This document shows, in pieces, positions 24,867 through 33,812 of a DNA stretch of 64,000 nt; within the stretch, counting starts at the first letter, position 1; each line of letters opens with the position of its first letter. The position numbers were made by a program, and so were the translations under genes. The notes under the pieces are model-generated. The model did no database searches. It saw only the letters and a list, made by a program, of their open reading frames with translations, and was not told the DNA's origin. The DNA is from Verrucomicrobiales bacterium (GTDB lineage Bacteria > Verrucomicrobiota > Verrucomicrobiia > Limisphaerales > UBA1100). The stretch is taken from assembly GCA_005809105.1 (NCBI GenBank), contig SYLI01000032.1, positions 1-64,000 on the forward strand. The letters run 5' to 3'.

Positions 24867-26108
24867 ATGCAATCCCTCCCCACCCCCGCTCTGCTCCTTG
24901 GTTTGGCCCTAACCGTGTCCTCGGCCGGCGCGGACTGGACGGAATTTCGAGGCCCCACAGGCCAGGGCAGAGCCGACACGGCGAAACTGCCACTGGAATT
25001 TGGATTGAAAAAAAACCTGTCTTGGCGGCAGGCCATCGCGGGCGCTGGCTGGTCCTCGCCGGTCATCTCAAAAGACCGCATTTATCTGACGGCGGCGGTG
25101 CCAACGGAGCCGGAAGGCCGGCAGTCGCTGCGCGCACTCTGCATGGACGCCGCCACCGGCCGTGAAATCTGGAACACGGAAGTGTTCGCCAAGGCCACCA
25201 GCCGCGTGCATGGCAAGAACAGCCAGGCCAGCCCCACGCCCATCATCGAAGACGGGCGGGTCTACGTCCATTTTGGGCACCAAGGCAGCGCGTGCCTTGA
25301 CCTGGCGGGCAAGGTGCAGTGGCGCAACGACCGCTTCGCCTATCTGCCCAGGCACGGCAATGGCGGCTCGCCGCTCATCGTCGGCGACGCGCTGTGCTTC
25401 AGCTGCGATGGCGAAAATGACCCGTTTGTTCTGGCGCTCAACAAGCACACCGGCGAGCAGCTATGGCGCACGCCCCGGCAGACGGGTGCGACGCGGAAGT
25501 TCTCGTTCAGCACCCCGCTGCTCATCACCGTTGCGGGCAAGCAGCAGATCATCTCGCCGGGCAGCGGCGCCGTGTGCGCGTACGACCCGAAGGATGGCCG
25601 CGAGATTTGGCGCGCGGGCTACGGGGAAGGCTACTCGGTCATTCCTCGCCCGGTGTACGGGCACGGGCTGCTCTTCCTCTCCTCGGGATATGACAAGCCC
25701 GTGCTGTTGGCGATTCGTGCCGACGGCAAGGGCGACGTCACCGACACGCACGTGGCGTGGACGCTCACCAAACAGGCCCCGCACACGCCCTCGGCACTTC
25801 TCGTGGGCAACGAACTCTATGTCGTTTCCGACGGCGGCGTGGCGAGCTGCCTCGATGCCAAGACGGGCCAGGTGCACTGGCAGGAACGCGTGGGAGGAAA
25901 CCACTCGGCCTCTCCCATTCACGCCAACGGCCGCATCTATTTCTTCTCGGAGGAAGGCAACGTGTCGGTGGTCGAGGCGGGCCGCGTGTTCCGCGTGTTG
26001 GCGCAGAACCCGCTGGGCGAACGCACGCTGGCGTCCTGCGCCGTCACAGGCGACGCGCTCATCGTGCGCACCGCAGGCCACCTCTACCGGTTCGAAGCAA
26101 AACCCTAG
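24867..26108 (+). CDS. Exported PQQ-like beta-propeller protein
   Basis: A 413-residue secreted protein: signal peptide (PALLLGLALTVSSAGA) followed by WTEFRGPTGQG, a typical opening of propellers common in PVC bacteria. Repeated blades follow of the type DAATGREIW, NKHTGEQLWRT, DPKDGREIW and DAKTGQVHWQ. No heme or PQQ ligand can be asserted; most such proteins are binding or scaffold domains. The ribosome site AAGGAG abuts the ATG with no spacer, which is unusual, but no better downstream start preserves the signal peptide. Confidence 0.85.
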   Translation: MQSLPTPALLLGLALTVSSAGADWTEFRGPTGQGRADTAKLPLEFGLKKNLSWRQAIAGAGWSSPVISKDRIYLTAAVPTEPEGRQSLRALCMDAATGREIWNTEVFAKATSRVHGKNSQASPTPIIEDGRVYVHFGHQGSACLDLAGKVQWRNDRFAYLPRHGNGGSPLIVGDALCFSCDGENDPFVLALNKHTGEQLWRTPRQTGATRKFSFSTPLLITVAGKQQIISPGSGAVCAYDPKDGREIWRAGYGEGYSVIPRPVYGHGLLFLSSGYDKPVLLAIRADGKGDVTDTHVAWTLTKQAPHTPSALLVGNELYVVSDGGVASCLDAKTGQVHWQERVGGNHSASPIHANGRIYFFSEEGNVSVVEAGRVFRVLAQNPLGERTLASCAVTGDALIVRTAGHLYRFEAKP

Positions 26109-26126
26109 CGCCTCCTCAAGCAGCGG

Positions 26127-27542
26127 TTAGAGATCCATGTTCTGGTAGCACGCCGCGATCTTCTCAATCGCCAGCGCGAAGGCTGCCGTGCGCAGATCGC
26201 CCACGGCGGGCCGGCTGCGCCAGACCTCGCGAATTTGGGAGTACGCCTCGCGCATCGAGTCATCCAGTCCTGAGCGTACCAGTGCGAGCTCATCGGGCCC
26301 CTGCAAGAGCCGGCGGCGGATGTTATCAGACACCGACTTGCCCGTGGTCTCGGAGATTGCATCGAGCAGGGCACTGCCTCGCGCCTCATGGAACCGCCGC
26401 TCCATCCGGCCAAACCGGATGTGGGAGAGGTTTTTGATCCACTCAAAATACGACACCGTGACCCCGCCGGCGTTGAGAAAAATGTCGGGGATGATCACCT
26501 TACCTCGTGCGCGGAGAATCTCGTCGGCGCCAGCACTCACCGGCCCGTTGGCGGCCTCGGCAATGAGCGGCGCACGAATGCGCGCGGCGTTCGCGCGCGT
26601 GATCTGACTTTCCATCGCCGCGGGGAGAAGGATGTCGCAGTCCATCTCAAGCACGCCGGCCCCCTGCTCAATGAAGGTCGCGCCCGGGAACCCTTTCACG
26701 CCGCCGTGCTGCAGCCGGTGCTGCTGCACCGCCTCGATGTCCAATCCGGCGTCACGCACAATCGCGCCGTCGCGCTCAATCACCGCCGTCACCTTCACGC
26801 CGTCCTCCTCGGAGAGAAACTTTGCCGCGTGATAGCCCACGTTGCCCAGTCCCTGCACCACCATGCGCTTGCCCTCCAGTGCGCCGTCCAATCCCGCCGC
26901 GCGCACGTCCTGCGGATGGCGGAAGAACTCGCGCAATCCGAACTGCACGCCGCGGCCCGTCGCCTCGGTCCGCCCGCGCACGCCCCCGCACTGCACGGGC
27001 TTTCCCGTCACGCAGGCGTCGCCATTGATATCGCCGGGAAACAGCCGCTTGTATTCGTCGGCCATCCACGCCATCTCGCGCTCGCCCGTCCCCATGTCCG
27101 GCGCCGGCACGTTCTGGCTCGGATTGAGAAAGGAGCGCTTGGCCAGTTCCTGCGTGAACCGCCGGGTGATGTGCTCAAGCTCCTCCTCGGAATAGTCTTT
27201 GGGGCGCACACAGAGGGCACCCTTCGCACCGCCAAAGGGAACGTCCACCAGCGCGCACTTGTAGCTCATCAAGGCCGCGAGCGCCTCCACCTCGTCCTGC
27301 GCGGCGAAGCTGGCGTAGCGAATGCCGCCCTTGACGGGCAGCCGGTGCTCGCTGTGCACCGCGCGCCAGCCGGTGATGACCTGGTAGCCGCCCCGTAGCT
27401 CCACGCCAAAGCGCACCTGGCACACGGCGTTGCACACCCGGATTTTCTCTGCCAAGCCCGCAGGCAGCGTCAGGGTCGCCACCGCGCGGTTAAACATCAC
27501 ATCCACGCTTTCGCGAAACGAAGGTTCCTGGGTTGCATTCAT
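26127..27542 (-). CDS. gdhA: Glu/Leu/Phe/Val dehydrogenase (glutamate dehydrogenase-like)
   Basis: Oxidative deamination or reductive amination of an amino acid, probably glutamate/2-oxoglutarate. The 471 residues contain LPVKGGIRYA (substrate Lys), VDVPFGGAKGA, VPAPDMGTG with the catalytic Asp, GRTEATGRG, the Rossmann loop VQGLGNVGYHAA, and AEAANGPVSAGAD. The C-terminus is somewhat longer than in minimal enzymes. It is divergent from a TPR protein. Glutamate versus branched-chain specificity is inferred from overall resemblance only. Confidence 0.88.
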   Translation of the reverse strand: MNATQEPSFRESVDVMFNRAVATLTLPAGLAEKIRVCNAVCQVRFGVELRGGYQVITGWRAVHSEHRLPVKGGIRYASFAAQDEVEALAALMSYKCALVDVPFGGAKGALCVRPKDYSEEELEHITRRFTQELAKRSFLNPSQNVPAPDMGTGEREMAWMADEYKRLFPGDINGDACVTGKPVQCGGVRGRTEATGRGVQFGLREFFRHPQDVRAAGLDGALEGKRMVVQGLGNVGYHAAKFLSEEDGVKVTAVIERDGAIVRDAGLDIEAVQQHRLQHGGVKGFPGATFIEQGAGVLEMDCDILLPAAMESQITRANAARIRAPLIAEAANGPVSAGADEILRARGKVIIPDIFLNAGGVTVSYFEWIKNLSHIRFGRMERRFHEARGSALLDAISETTGKSVSDNIRRRLLQGPDELALVRSGLDDSMREAYSQIREVWRSRPAVGDLRTAAFALAIEKIAACYQNMDL

Positions 27543-27657
27543 GCCGGTGTTGGGGTGATTGGGATCACCTTGCCCAAGGGGCCGGGTTCGCGCAACCTCG
27601 CTTCATGTCGCAAGCACAGGGCCCAACCACACCGCCGCGGAGCCGGCAGCTGCCCCT

Positions 27658-28155
27658 ATGAACGCACTCGATGCGCCCGACTCCCACCTACTGCGCGCCG
27701 CAGAGGGCTGGCTGGATTTGGGCAATGGAGTCGAGGCGATGCGCGAGTGGGAGGGCCTTTCCCCATTGGGCCGCAAGCATCCCGATGCCCTTACGATCCT
27801 TTGGTGGATCCAATCCGGACACCAAAATTGGGCCGAGTGCGCGAAGATCGGCGAACACATCGTGCAGGCCGCACCGGATCGCCCCTTCGGTTGGGTCCAC
27901 CGGTCGTACGCACTACATGAGCTCAAGCACACGCGGGATGCTCACGATCAATTGTTGCCCGCACTTGCGCGCTTCCCCGGCGAATGGCTCGTGCCCTACA
28001 ATCTTGCTTGCTACCTCTGCCAGCTTGGCGAATTGGGAGAAGCACGGCGGCTTCTGGCGATTGCCTTCAATCGCGGGGGACACGCCATTCGCGCCACGGC
28101 GCTTGCCGACGCGGACCTAGCCGCCCTGCACGCCGAGTTGGACAAGCTCGCCTGA
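27658..28155 (+). CDS. Small TPR-repeat protein
   Basis: A 165-residue soluble protein built of helical pairs resembling TPRs: SHLLRAAEGWLDLGNGVEAMREWEGL, then VHRSYALHELKHTRDAHDQLLPALARFP, then YNLACYLCQLGELGEARRLLAIAF. There is no signal or membrane segment from ATG 27658. The frame is open further upstream, but that part is low in resemblance. Likely a protein-interaction module; partner unknown. It lies 88 bases upstream of pseB on the same strand. Confidence 0.7.
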   Translation: MNALDAPDSHLLRAAEGWLDLGNGVEAMREWEGLSPLGRKHPDALTILWWIQSGHQNWAECAKIGEHIVQAAPDRPFGWVHRSYALHELKHTRDAHDQLLPALARFPGEWLVPYNLACYLCQLGELGEARRLLAIAFNRGGHAIRATALADADLAALHAELDKLA

Positions 28156-28243
28156 GGGCACCCCCGTTCCCAAATCGCCCTGCCACCGGACGGCGAGGAA
28201 CTTTGAATGGAACCTCCCCGGCGTGTGGTGCTAACCTTGCCGG

Positions 28244-29224
28244 GTGAATTGGCGTGAATCGACAGTCTTGGTGACAGGAGGCACGGGCTCTTTTGGCAGG
28301 AAGTTTGTAGAACTCGTCCTGCGCGAGAAGCAGCCCAAAAAGCTCATCGTCTTTAGCCGCGACGAACTTAAACAGCACGAGATGCAGCAGCAGTTCCCTG
28401 CCACCGGCGACTCACCCATGCGCTATTTTCTGGGCGACATTCGCGACCGCGAGCGGCTCGAGCGCGCCCTCCACGGCGTGGACATCGTGGTGCATGCCGC
28501 CGCGCTCAAGCAGGTGCCCGCCTGCGAGTACAATCCCTTCGAGGCCATCCTGACCAATGTGATGGGCGCCAAGAACATCATCGACGCCGCCATTGACCAG
28601 AAGGTGAAGCGTGTTCTCGCGCTTAGCACGGACAAGGCGGTGAACCCGGCCAATCTCTACGGCGCCACCAAGCTCTGCATGGAGAAGCTCTTCATCCAGG
28701 GTAATTCCTACTCCGGTGATTCGGGCACGCGGCTAAGCTGTGTGCGTTACGGAAACGTGGTTGGCAGCCGCGGCAGCGTCATCCCGCTGTTCCAAAGGCA
28801 GCGTGAAGCCGGCAGGATCACCGTCACCGACCCGCGCATGACCCGCTTTTGGATCACGCTGGAACAGGGGGTGCGCTTTGTCATGGGTTGCATCGAGGAC
28901 ATGCAGGGCGGCGAGACGTTCGTCCCAAAAATCCCCAGCATGAACATCCTGGATCTCGCCGCGGCTGTGGCGCCGGATTGCAAGGTGGACACGGTGGGAA
29001 TCCGGCCGGGTGAGAAATTGCATGAGGTGCTCCTGGGCGAGGATGAGGCACGCCATACGGTGGAGTCCGACACACAGTTTGTCATCCTTCCCGAAGGCCA
29101 CGCACTGCGGGGCGCCAATGGCCAGTGGAAATCCCCTGTCGAGGGATTCCATTACGCCAGTGACAGCAATCCCAAGTGGTTGACCATTCCGGAACTGCAC
29201 GAGCTGATGCGGGATGAGAAGTGA
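28244..29224 (+). CDS. pseB: UDP-N-acetylglucosamine 4,6-dehydratase (inverting), PseB
   Basis: First step of CMP-pseudaminic acid synthesis: 4,6-dehydration with C5 inversion of UDP-GlcNAc. A 326-residue SDR protein with TGGTGSFGRKFVE, VHAAALKQVPACEYNPFE, the catalytic STDKAVNPANLYGATK (Asp/Lys and Tyr-x3-Lys), RYGNVVGSRGSVIPLF and TRFWITLEQGV. GTG start at 28244, chosen because NWRESTVLVTGG matches the family N-terminus. It opens a same-strand run of about 10 kb. Confidence 0.94.
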   Translation: MNWRESTVLVTGGTGSFGRKFVELVLREKQPKKLIVFSRDELKQHEMQQQFPATGDSPMRYFLGDIRDRERLERALHGVDIVVHAAALKQVPACEYNPFEAILTNVMGAKNIIDAAIDQKVKRVLALSTDKAVNPANLYGATKLCMEKLFIQGNSYSGDSGTRLSCVRYGNVVGSRGSVIPLFQRQREAGRITVTDPRMTRFWITLEQGVRFVMGCIEDMQGGETFVPKIPSMNILDLAAAVAPDCKVDTVGIRPGEKLHEVLLGEDEARHTVESDTQFVILPEGHALRGANGQWKSPVEGFHYASDSNPKWLTIPELHELMRDEK

Positions 29225-29297
29225 CTGGACGGTGCCACGAGTGCCGCGCCCGGCTCGATTTGGGCCTTGGGTGCCTTCGCCAAGGGAGACTCTCTAG

Positions 29298-30509
29298 TTG
29301 AACCCGCCCGAAATCACCCCAGTCGCTCACTGGCAATCCGTTGCCGGCCACCTGTTGCCGTACGGACGGCAGCTGCTCGACGAAGCGGACATCCATGCCG
29401 TGGTTTCGGCGCTGCGCTCCGACTGGCTCACACAAGGCCCGACCATCGAACGCTTCGAACGCAGGGTCGCCGACTATTGTGGTGTTAAATACGCCGTGGC
29501 CGTCGCCAACGGCACCGCCGCACTCCACATTGCCGCCGCCGCGCTTGACTTGAAGCCTGGCGACCGCCTCTGGACTTCGCCCAACACCTTTGTAGCCTCC
29601 GCCAATTGCGCCCGCTACTTGGGCGCCGATGTGGACTTCGTGGACATCGACCCGCGCACTTACAACTTAAGCGTCGCACGGCTGGAGGAGAAGTTGTCTG
29701 CCACCGCGAAGTCCGGCCGGCTGCCCAAAGTCCTCGTCCCTGTCCACTTTGCTGGCCAGTCCTGCGAGATGGAAGCCATTGCCACGCTCGCCAAACGCCA
29801 TGGCATCCGGATTCTCGAAGACGCCGCGCACGCCATCGGCGCGGGCTATCTCGGGCGGCCCGTCGGCTCCTGCGCGCACAGCGACCTCGCCATCTTCAGC
29901 TTTCATCCCGTCAAGATCGTCACCACCGCCGAGGGCGGCATGGTCGTGACCAACTGCGCCACACTCCACGAGCGGCTGCTGCTCTTGCGCAACCACGGCA
30001 TTACGCGCGACCCGAAGCTCATGGAAGGCGAAAGCCACGGCCCGTGGTATTATCAGCAGACCGAACTGGGCTGGAACCACCGCCTCACCGACCTTCAGGC
30101 CGCGCTCGGCGAGTGCCAGATGAACAAACTTGATGCCTTCGTCGCCCGCCGCCGCGCCATCGCCCGCCGCTACGATGAACTGCTCCGCGACCTCCCGCTC
30201 ACCACGCCCTGGCAGCACCCGAACACCGCCAACGCCTGGCACCTCTATGTCATCCGACTGCGCCTCGACCGCATCAAGAAGACCCGCCGCCAGGTCGTCG
30301 AGGAACTCCGCGCCGCCGGCATCGGCGTGCAAATCCACTACATCCCCGTCCACACCCAGCCCTATTACCGCCGCCTCGGCTTCAAGGACGGCGACTTCCC
30401 CGAGGCAGAGAAGTATTACGCCGAAACCATCAGCCTGCCGATGTTCGCGGGGTTGACGGATGGGGATCAGGAGCGGGTGGTGGAGACGCTCAAAGGCGTG
30501 TTGAGGTGA
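29298..30509 (+). CDS. pseC: UDP-4-amino-4,6-dideoxy-L-AltNAc transaminase, PseC
   Basis: PLP-dependent DegT/DnrJ/EryC1 aminotransferase that converts the PseB product to the 4-amino sugar using glutamate. The 403 residues carry SDWLTQGPTIERFE, NGTAALHIAA, EDAAHAIGA and the Schiff-base Lys206 in FSFHPVKIVTTAEGG, then GWNHRLTDLQAALG and VQIHYIPVHTQPYYR. The start is a TTG at 29298; no ATG lies upstream in frame before the pseB stop. It ends 3 bases before the pseG-pseH gene. Confidence 0.93.
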   Translation: MNPPEITPVAHWQSVAGHLLPYGRQLLDEADIHAVVSALRSDWLTQGPTIERFERRVADYCGVKYAVAVANGTAALHIAAAALDLKPGDRLWTSPNTFVASANCARYLGADVDFVDIDPRTYNLSVARLEEKLSATAKSGRLPKVLVPVHFAGQSCEMEAIATLAKRHGIRILEDAAHAIGAGYLGRPVGSCAHSDLAIFSFHPVKIVTTAEGGMVVTNCATLHERLLLLRNHGITRDPKLMEGESHGPWYYQQTELGWNHRLTDLQAALGECQMNKLDAFVARRRAIARRYDELLRDLPLTTPWQHPNTANAWHLYVIRLRLDRIKKTRRQVVEELRAAGIGVQIHYIPVHTQPYYRRLGFKDGDFPEAEKYYAETISLPMFAGLTDGDQERVVETLKGVLR

Positions 30510-30512
30510 GCG

Positions 30513-32030
30513 ATGAACCAGCTCCTCCTCCGCGCTGACGCCGGCCCGCAAATCGGCATGGGCCATGTGATGCGCTGCCTCGCGCTGGCAGAGCCGTGGT
30601 TGCAGGCTGACAGCGCTGTGACGTTGCTCGCCGCCGCTCCTTCACCCGCGCTCTGTGCCCATGCCGAATCACTCGGCGTCTCCCTCCACAAACTCTCTAC
30701 CGCCCCCGGTTCTCCTGCTGATGTCGCTGAGACCATCGCCCTCGCGCAATCCCTCCGTGCCGAGTGGCTCGTCCTCGACGGCTACCATTTCGACGCCGCC
30801 TTCCAGCGCGCCGTGAAGGCCGCCGGCCTCCGCCTGCTCGTCTTCGACGACACCGCCCACGCCGCCCACTACTCGGCCGACTTCATCCTAAATCAAAACC
30901 TCGGCGCGGCCGAATCGCTCTACCCGCACCGCGAGCCAACCACACGCCTCCTCCTTGGCCCTCGTTTCGTGCAATTGCGCAGCGAGTTTCTGAAGGACAA
31001 AGCAGCCCGTTCCGACTCCCTCGCCCCCATCGGAGGAGAAGTCCGGGGCGAGAGGGCTTCGCCCACGCCACACCTCCTTGTCACCCTTGGCGGTAGCGAC
31101 CCTGACAACGTCACCGCCCAAGTCCTCTCCATCCTCCAAACCATTCCGAACTTCACCGCCGACATCATCCTCGGCCCCGCAAACCCGCACGCCGACGCTC
31201 TGAGAGCCGCCATCTCCCATCTCCCATCTTCCATCTTCATCCACATCAATCCTCCCAACCTCCCCGACCTCATGTCCCGCGCCGACCTCGCCATCTGCGC
31301 CGGCGGCACGACCGCATGGGAACTCTCCTTCCTCGGTGTCCCGATGCTCGTACTGGCGCTCGCCGAGAACCAGCGCACCAACGCCGAACGACTCGACCAA
31401 GCTGGCGCGGCCATTCACGCCAACATCGCCTCGCTAGCTGACGACCTCCGCACTCTCCTCGCCGATCCCCCGCGCCGCGCGCAGATGTCCGCCCGCGCCC
31501 GCGCGCTTGTGGACGGCCTCGGCACCTTCCGCGTCTGGCTGCGGCTGAACGAGGACTCGCTGCACCTCCGTCCCGCCACCGCCGACGATTGCCGCCGCTT
31601 CTGGGAATGGGCCAACGATCCCGCAGTCCGCGCCAACTCCTTTACCTCCGAGCCGATCCCGTGGGAGCCACACGTCGCGTGGTTCACCCGCAAACTCGCC
31701 GACGCGAACACGCGCCTGTGGATCGCTGAACAAGCCGACGCTCCGCTCGGCCAAGTCCGCTTCGATCTCGACGCCTCCTCCGCCACCATCTCCGTCAGCC
31801 TCGACGCAACGCAACGCGGCAGGAACCTCGGCGCGCTGCTCATCTGGTCCGCGTGTCAAAAGCTATTCCGCGAGTCCCCCGTTGAAACCATTCACGCCCA
31901 CATCAAGCCCGACAACACCGCCTCCATCCGCGCGTTCAAGAAGGCTGGGTTTGAACCAGCGGGCCAAACCGAGGTAAAAGGCTTCGCCGCGTTGCGCTTC
32001 GCCCTAAGTCGCGCTGCGACTGAACCATGA
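30513..32030 (+). CDS. pseG: Fused PseG (UDP-sugar hydrolase) and PseH-like GNAT N-acetyltransferase
   Basis: A 505-residue bifunctional protein. Residues 1-335 are a GT-B-like PseG, which releases UDP from UDP-2,4-diacetamido-trideoxy-altropyranose: RADAGPQIGMGHVMRCLALA, VLDGYHFD, LVTLGGSDPDN, and CAGGTTAWELSFLGVP. Residues 348-500 are a GNAT domain (LHLRPATADDCRRFWEWANDP) matching PseH, which acetylates N4 of the PseC product. Two consecutive chemical steps are thus in one chain, in inverted pathway order. A palindromic insertion adds about 16 residues at 169-184. The stop overlaps the pseI ATG by 4 bases. Confidence 0.9.
   Translation: MNQLLLRADAGPQIGMGHVMRCLALAEPWLQADSAVTLLAAAPSPALCAHAESLGVSLHKLSTAPGSPADVAETIALAQSLRAEWLVLDGYHFDAAFQRAVKAAGLRLLVFDDTAHAAHYSADFILNQNLGAAESLYPHREPTTRLLLGPRFVQLRSEFLKDKAARSDSLAPIGGEVRGERASPTPHLLVTLGGSDPDNVTAQVLSILQTIPNFTADIILGPANPHADALRAAISHLPSSIFIHINPPNLPDLMSRADLAICAGGTTAWELSFLGVPMLVLALAENQRTNAERLDQAGAAIHANIASLADDLRTLLADPPRRAQMSARARALVDGLGTFRVWLRLNEDSLHLRPATADDCRRFWEWANDPAVRANSFTSEPIPWEPHVAWFTRKLADANTRLWIAEQADAPLGQVRFDLDASSATISVSLDATQRGRNLGALLIWSACQKLFRESPVETIHAHIKPDNTASIRAFKKAGFEPAGQTEVKGFAALRFALSRAATEP
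31018..31056. repeat. Palindromic element inserted in-frame in pseG
   Basis: Inverted repeat with arms CCCTCGCCCC (31018-31027) and GGGGCGAGAGGG (31045-31056) around a 17-base loop. It is translated as SLAPIGGEVRGERASP in the linker between the two PseG lobes, where homologues have a short segment. The shape resembles dispersed palindromic repeats of GC-rich bacteria. Confidence 0.6.
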
Positions 32031-33085
32031 CTCCTGAACTCACCATCGGCTCCCGCAAGGTTGGACCCGGCCACCCGGCCTATCTTATCGCCGAGCTGTC
32101 CGCGAACCACGGGCAGGACTTCGATCAGGCCGTGCGCATTGTCCGTGCGATGGCCGCGTCCGGCGCGGACGCCGTGAAGGTCCAGACCTACACCGCCGAC
32201 ACGCTCACCATCCCGTGCGACAACGAGTGCTTCCGCATCGGCGGCGGCACGCTCTGGGACGGGCGCACGCTGCATGACCTCTATCAGGAAGCCTTCATGC
32301 CGTGGGAGTGGCAGCCCAAGCTGCAAGCCGTCGCCACTGAACTCGGCCTCGACTTCTTTTCCACGCCCTTCGATACGAGCGCCGTGGACTTCCTCGAAGC
32401 GATGGACGTGCCCGTGCACAAGGTCGCTTCGTTCGAGCTAGTGGACTTGCCATTGCTCAAGAAGATCGCCGCCACGCGCAAGCCCGTCATCGCCTCCACC
32501 GGCATGGCCACGCAGAAGGAAATCGCCGAGGCCGTAAAGACCTTGCGTGACGGCGGCTGCGAACAACTCGCGCTCCTGAAATGCACGAGCGCCTATCCTG
32601 CGTTGCCCGAGGAGATGCACCTGCGCACCATCGCGGACATGAGTGCGCGGTTCGGAGTGCCGGTGGGCTTGAGCGACCACACGCTGGGCCACACCGTGCC
32701 GGTCGCGGCGGTCGCACTGGGCGCGTGCATTGTGGAGAAGCATTTCACCCTCTCGCGCGCCACGCCCGGCCCGGACAGCGCCTTCTCGCTGGAGCCTGAC
32801 GAGTTCAAAGCGATGGTCACCGCCATCCGCACGACGGAAAAGGCGCTGGGCCGCGTGAACTACGAGGTCAGCGCGAACGAGGCGAAGTGCCGGCAGTTCC
32901 GCCGCTCGCTCTTTGTCGTCGCCGACGTGAAGGCCGGAGAACCGTTCACCGAGCAGAACGTCCGCAGCATCCGCCCCGGCCACGGCCTGCACCCGCGGCA
33001 CTTGGGCGAAGTGATGGGTCGCAGGGCGAAGCGCGACGTGAAGTGCGGCACGCCGCTGAGTTGGGAACTCGTAGAAGACGCGTGA
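32027..33085 (+). CDS. pseI: Pseudaminic acid synthase, PseI
   Basis: Condenses 2,4-diacetamido-trideoxy-altrose with phosphoenolpyruvate to give pseudaminic acid. The 352 residues show the NeuB-type barrel: AELSANHGQDFDQA, ADAVKVQTYT, FSTPFDTSAVDFLE, KVASFELVDLPLL, STGMAT, LLKCTSAYPA, GLSDHTLG and EKHFTLSRATPGPDS. A C-terminal SAF (antifreeze-like) domain begins near FRRSLFVVADVKAGE. Motif spacing matches PseI rather than sialic acid synthase, and the pse neighbours support this. Coupled to pseG-pseH by an ATGA overlap. Confidence 0.94.
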   Translation: MTPELTIGSRKVGPGHPAYLIAELSANHGQDFDQAVRIVRAMAASGADAVKVQTYTADTLTIPCDNECFRIGGGTLWDGRTLHDLYQEAFMPWEWQPKLQAVATELGLDFFSTPFDTSAVDFLEAMDVPVHKVASFELVDLPLLKKIAATRKPVIASTGMATQKEIAEAVKTLRDGGCEQLALLKCTSAYPALPEEMHLRTIADMSARFGVPVGLSDHTLGHTVPVAAVALGACIVEKHFTLSRATPGPDSAFSLEPDEFKAMVTAIRTTEKALGRVNYEVSANEAKCRQFRRSLFVVADVKAGEPFTEQNVRSIRPGHGLHPRHLGEVMGRRAKRDVKCGTPLSWELVEDA

Positions 33086-33086
33086 G

Positions 33087-33812
33087 TTGAAAATCATCGC
33101 CATCATCCAAGCCCGCATGGGTTCGACGCGCCTTCCCGGTAAGGTGCTGAAGCAGCTCGCGGGTAACACCGTGCTCGGCCATGTCGTGCGCCGCGTTCGG
33201 CTAGCGAAGCGACTCGACGGCATCTGTATCGCCACGACGGAGTCACCCGGCGATGAGCCAATCGTCGCCGAGGCCGAGCGGCTGGGCGTGAGTTGCTGGC
33301 GCGGCAGCGAACAAGACGTGCTGGATCGCTACTTCGGCGCGGCCCAAGCCTGCGATGCGGGTGTCATCGTGCGCGTCACCTCGGATTGCCCACTCTTTGA
33401 TGGCCCATTGCTGGACGAGATGATCGCGGTCTTTATGGCCACGCACGGCCTCGATTACTTGAGCAACATTCAGGTGCGCCGTTTCCCGCGCGGGCTGGAT
33501 GCGGAGATTTTCACCTTGGCCGCGCTGAAGCGCGCGTACCGCGAGTCAACTCAACCGCACGAACGCGAGCACGTCACGCCCTACTTCTACCAGCACCCCG
33601 AGCTGTTTCGGCTGCATTCGTTTGAGGGCAAGGAAGACTTGTCTGCGCACCGCTGGACGCTCGACACGCCGGAGGACTGGCAGTTCGTCAAGGTCGTCTA
33701 TGCGACGCTGGGCGCGAACTTCACCACGGCAGATGTGTTGAAATTCTTGAAAGCCCAGCCCGAATTGGCAAAGCTTAACGCCCGTGTCGAACAAAAGAAA
33801 CTCGCCCAGTAA
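33087..33812 (+). CDS. pseF: Cytidylyltransferase, SpsF/PseF type
   Basis: A 241-residue nucleotidyltransferase expected to activate pseudaminic acid as CMP-Pse. The N-terminus IIAIIQARMGSTRLPGKVL is the CTP-binding loop; IVRVTSDCPLFDGPLLDEM and LSAHRWTLDTPEDW are also visible. This is the SpsF-like subgroup rather than classical PseF, a known alternative in pse clusters, so the CMP-Pse role is inferred from context. The start is TTG 33087, one base after the pseI stop. The 3' end overlaps the degraded methylase reading frame. Confidence 0.83.
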   Translation: MKIIAIIQARMGSTRLPGKVLKQLAGNTVLGHVVRRVRLAKRLDGICIATTESPGDEPIVAEAERLGVSCWRGSEQDVLDRYFGAAQACDAGVIVRVTSDCPLFDGPLLDEMIAVFMATHGLDYLSNIQVRRFPRGLDAEIFTLAALKRAYRESTQPHEREHVTPYFYQHPELFRLHSFEGKEDLSAHRWTLDTPEDWQFVKVVYATLGANFTTADVLKFLKAQPELAKLNARVEQKKLAQ

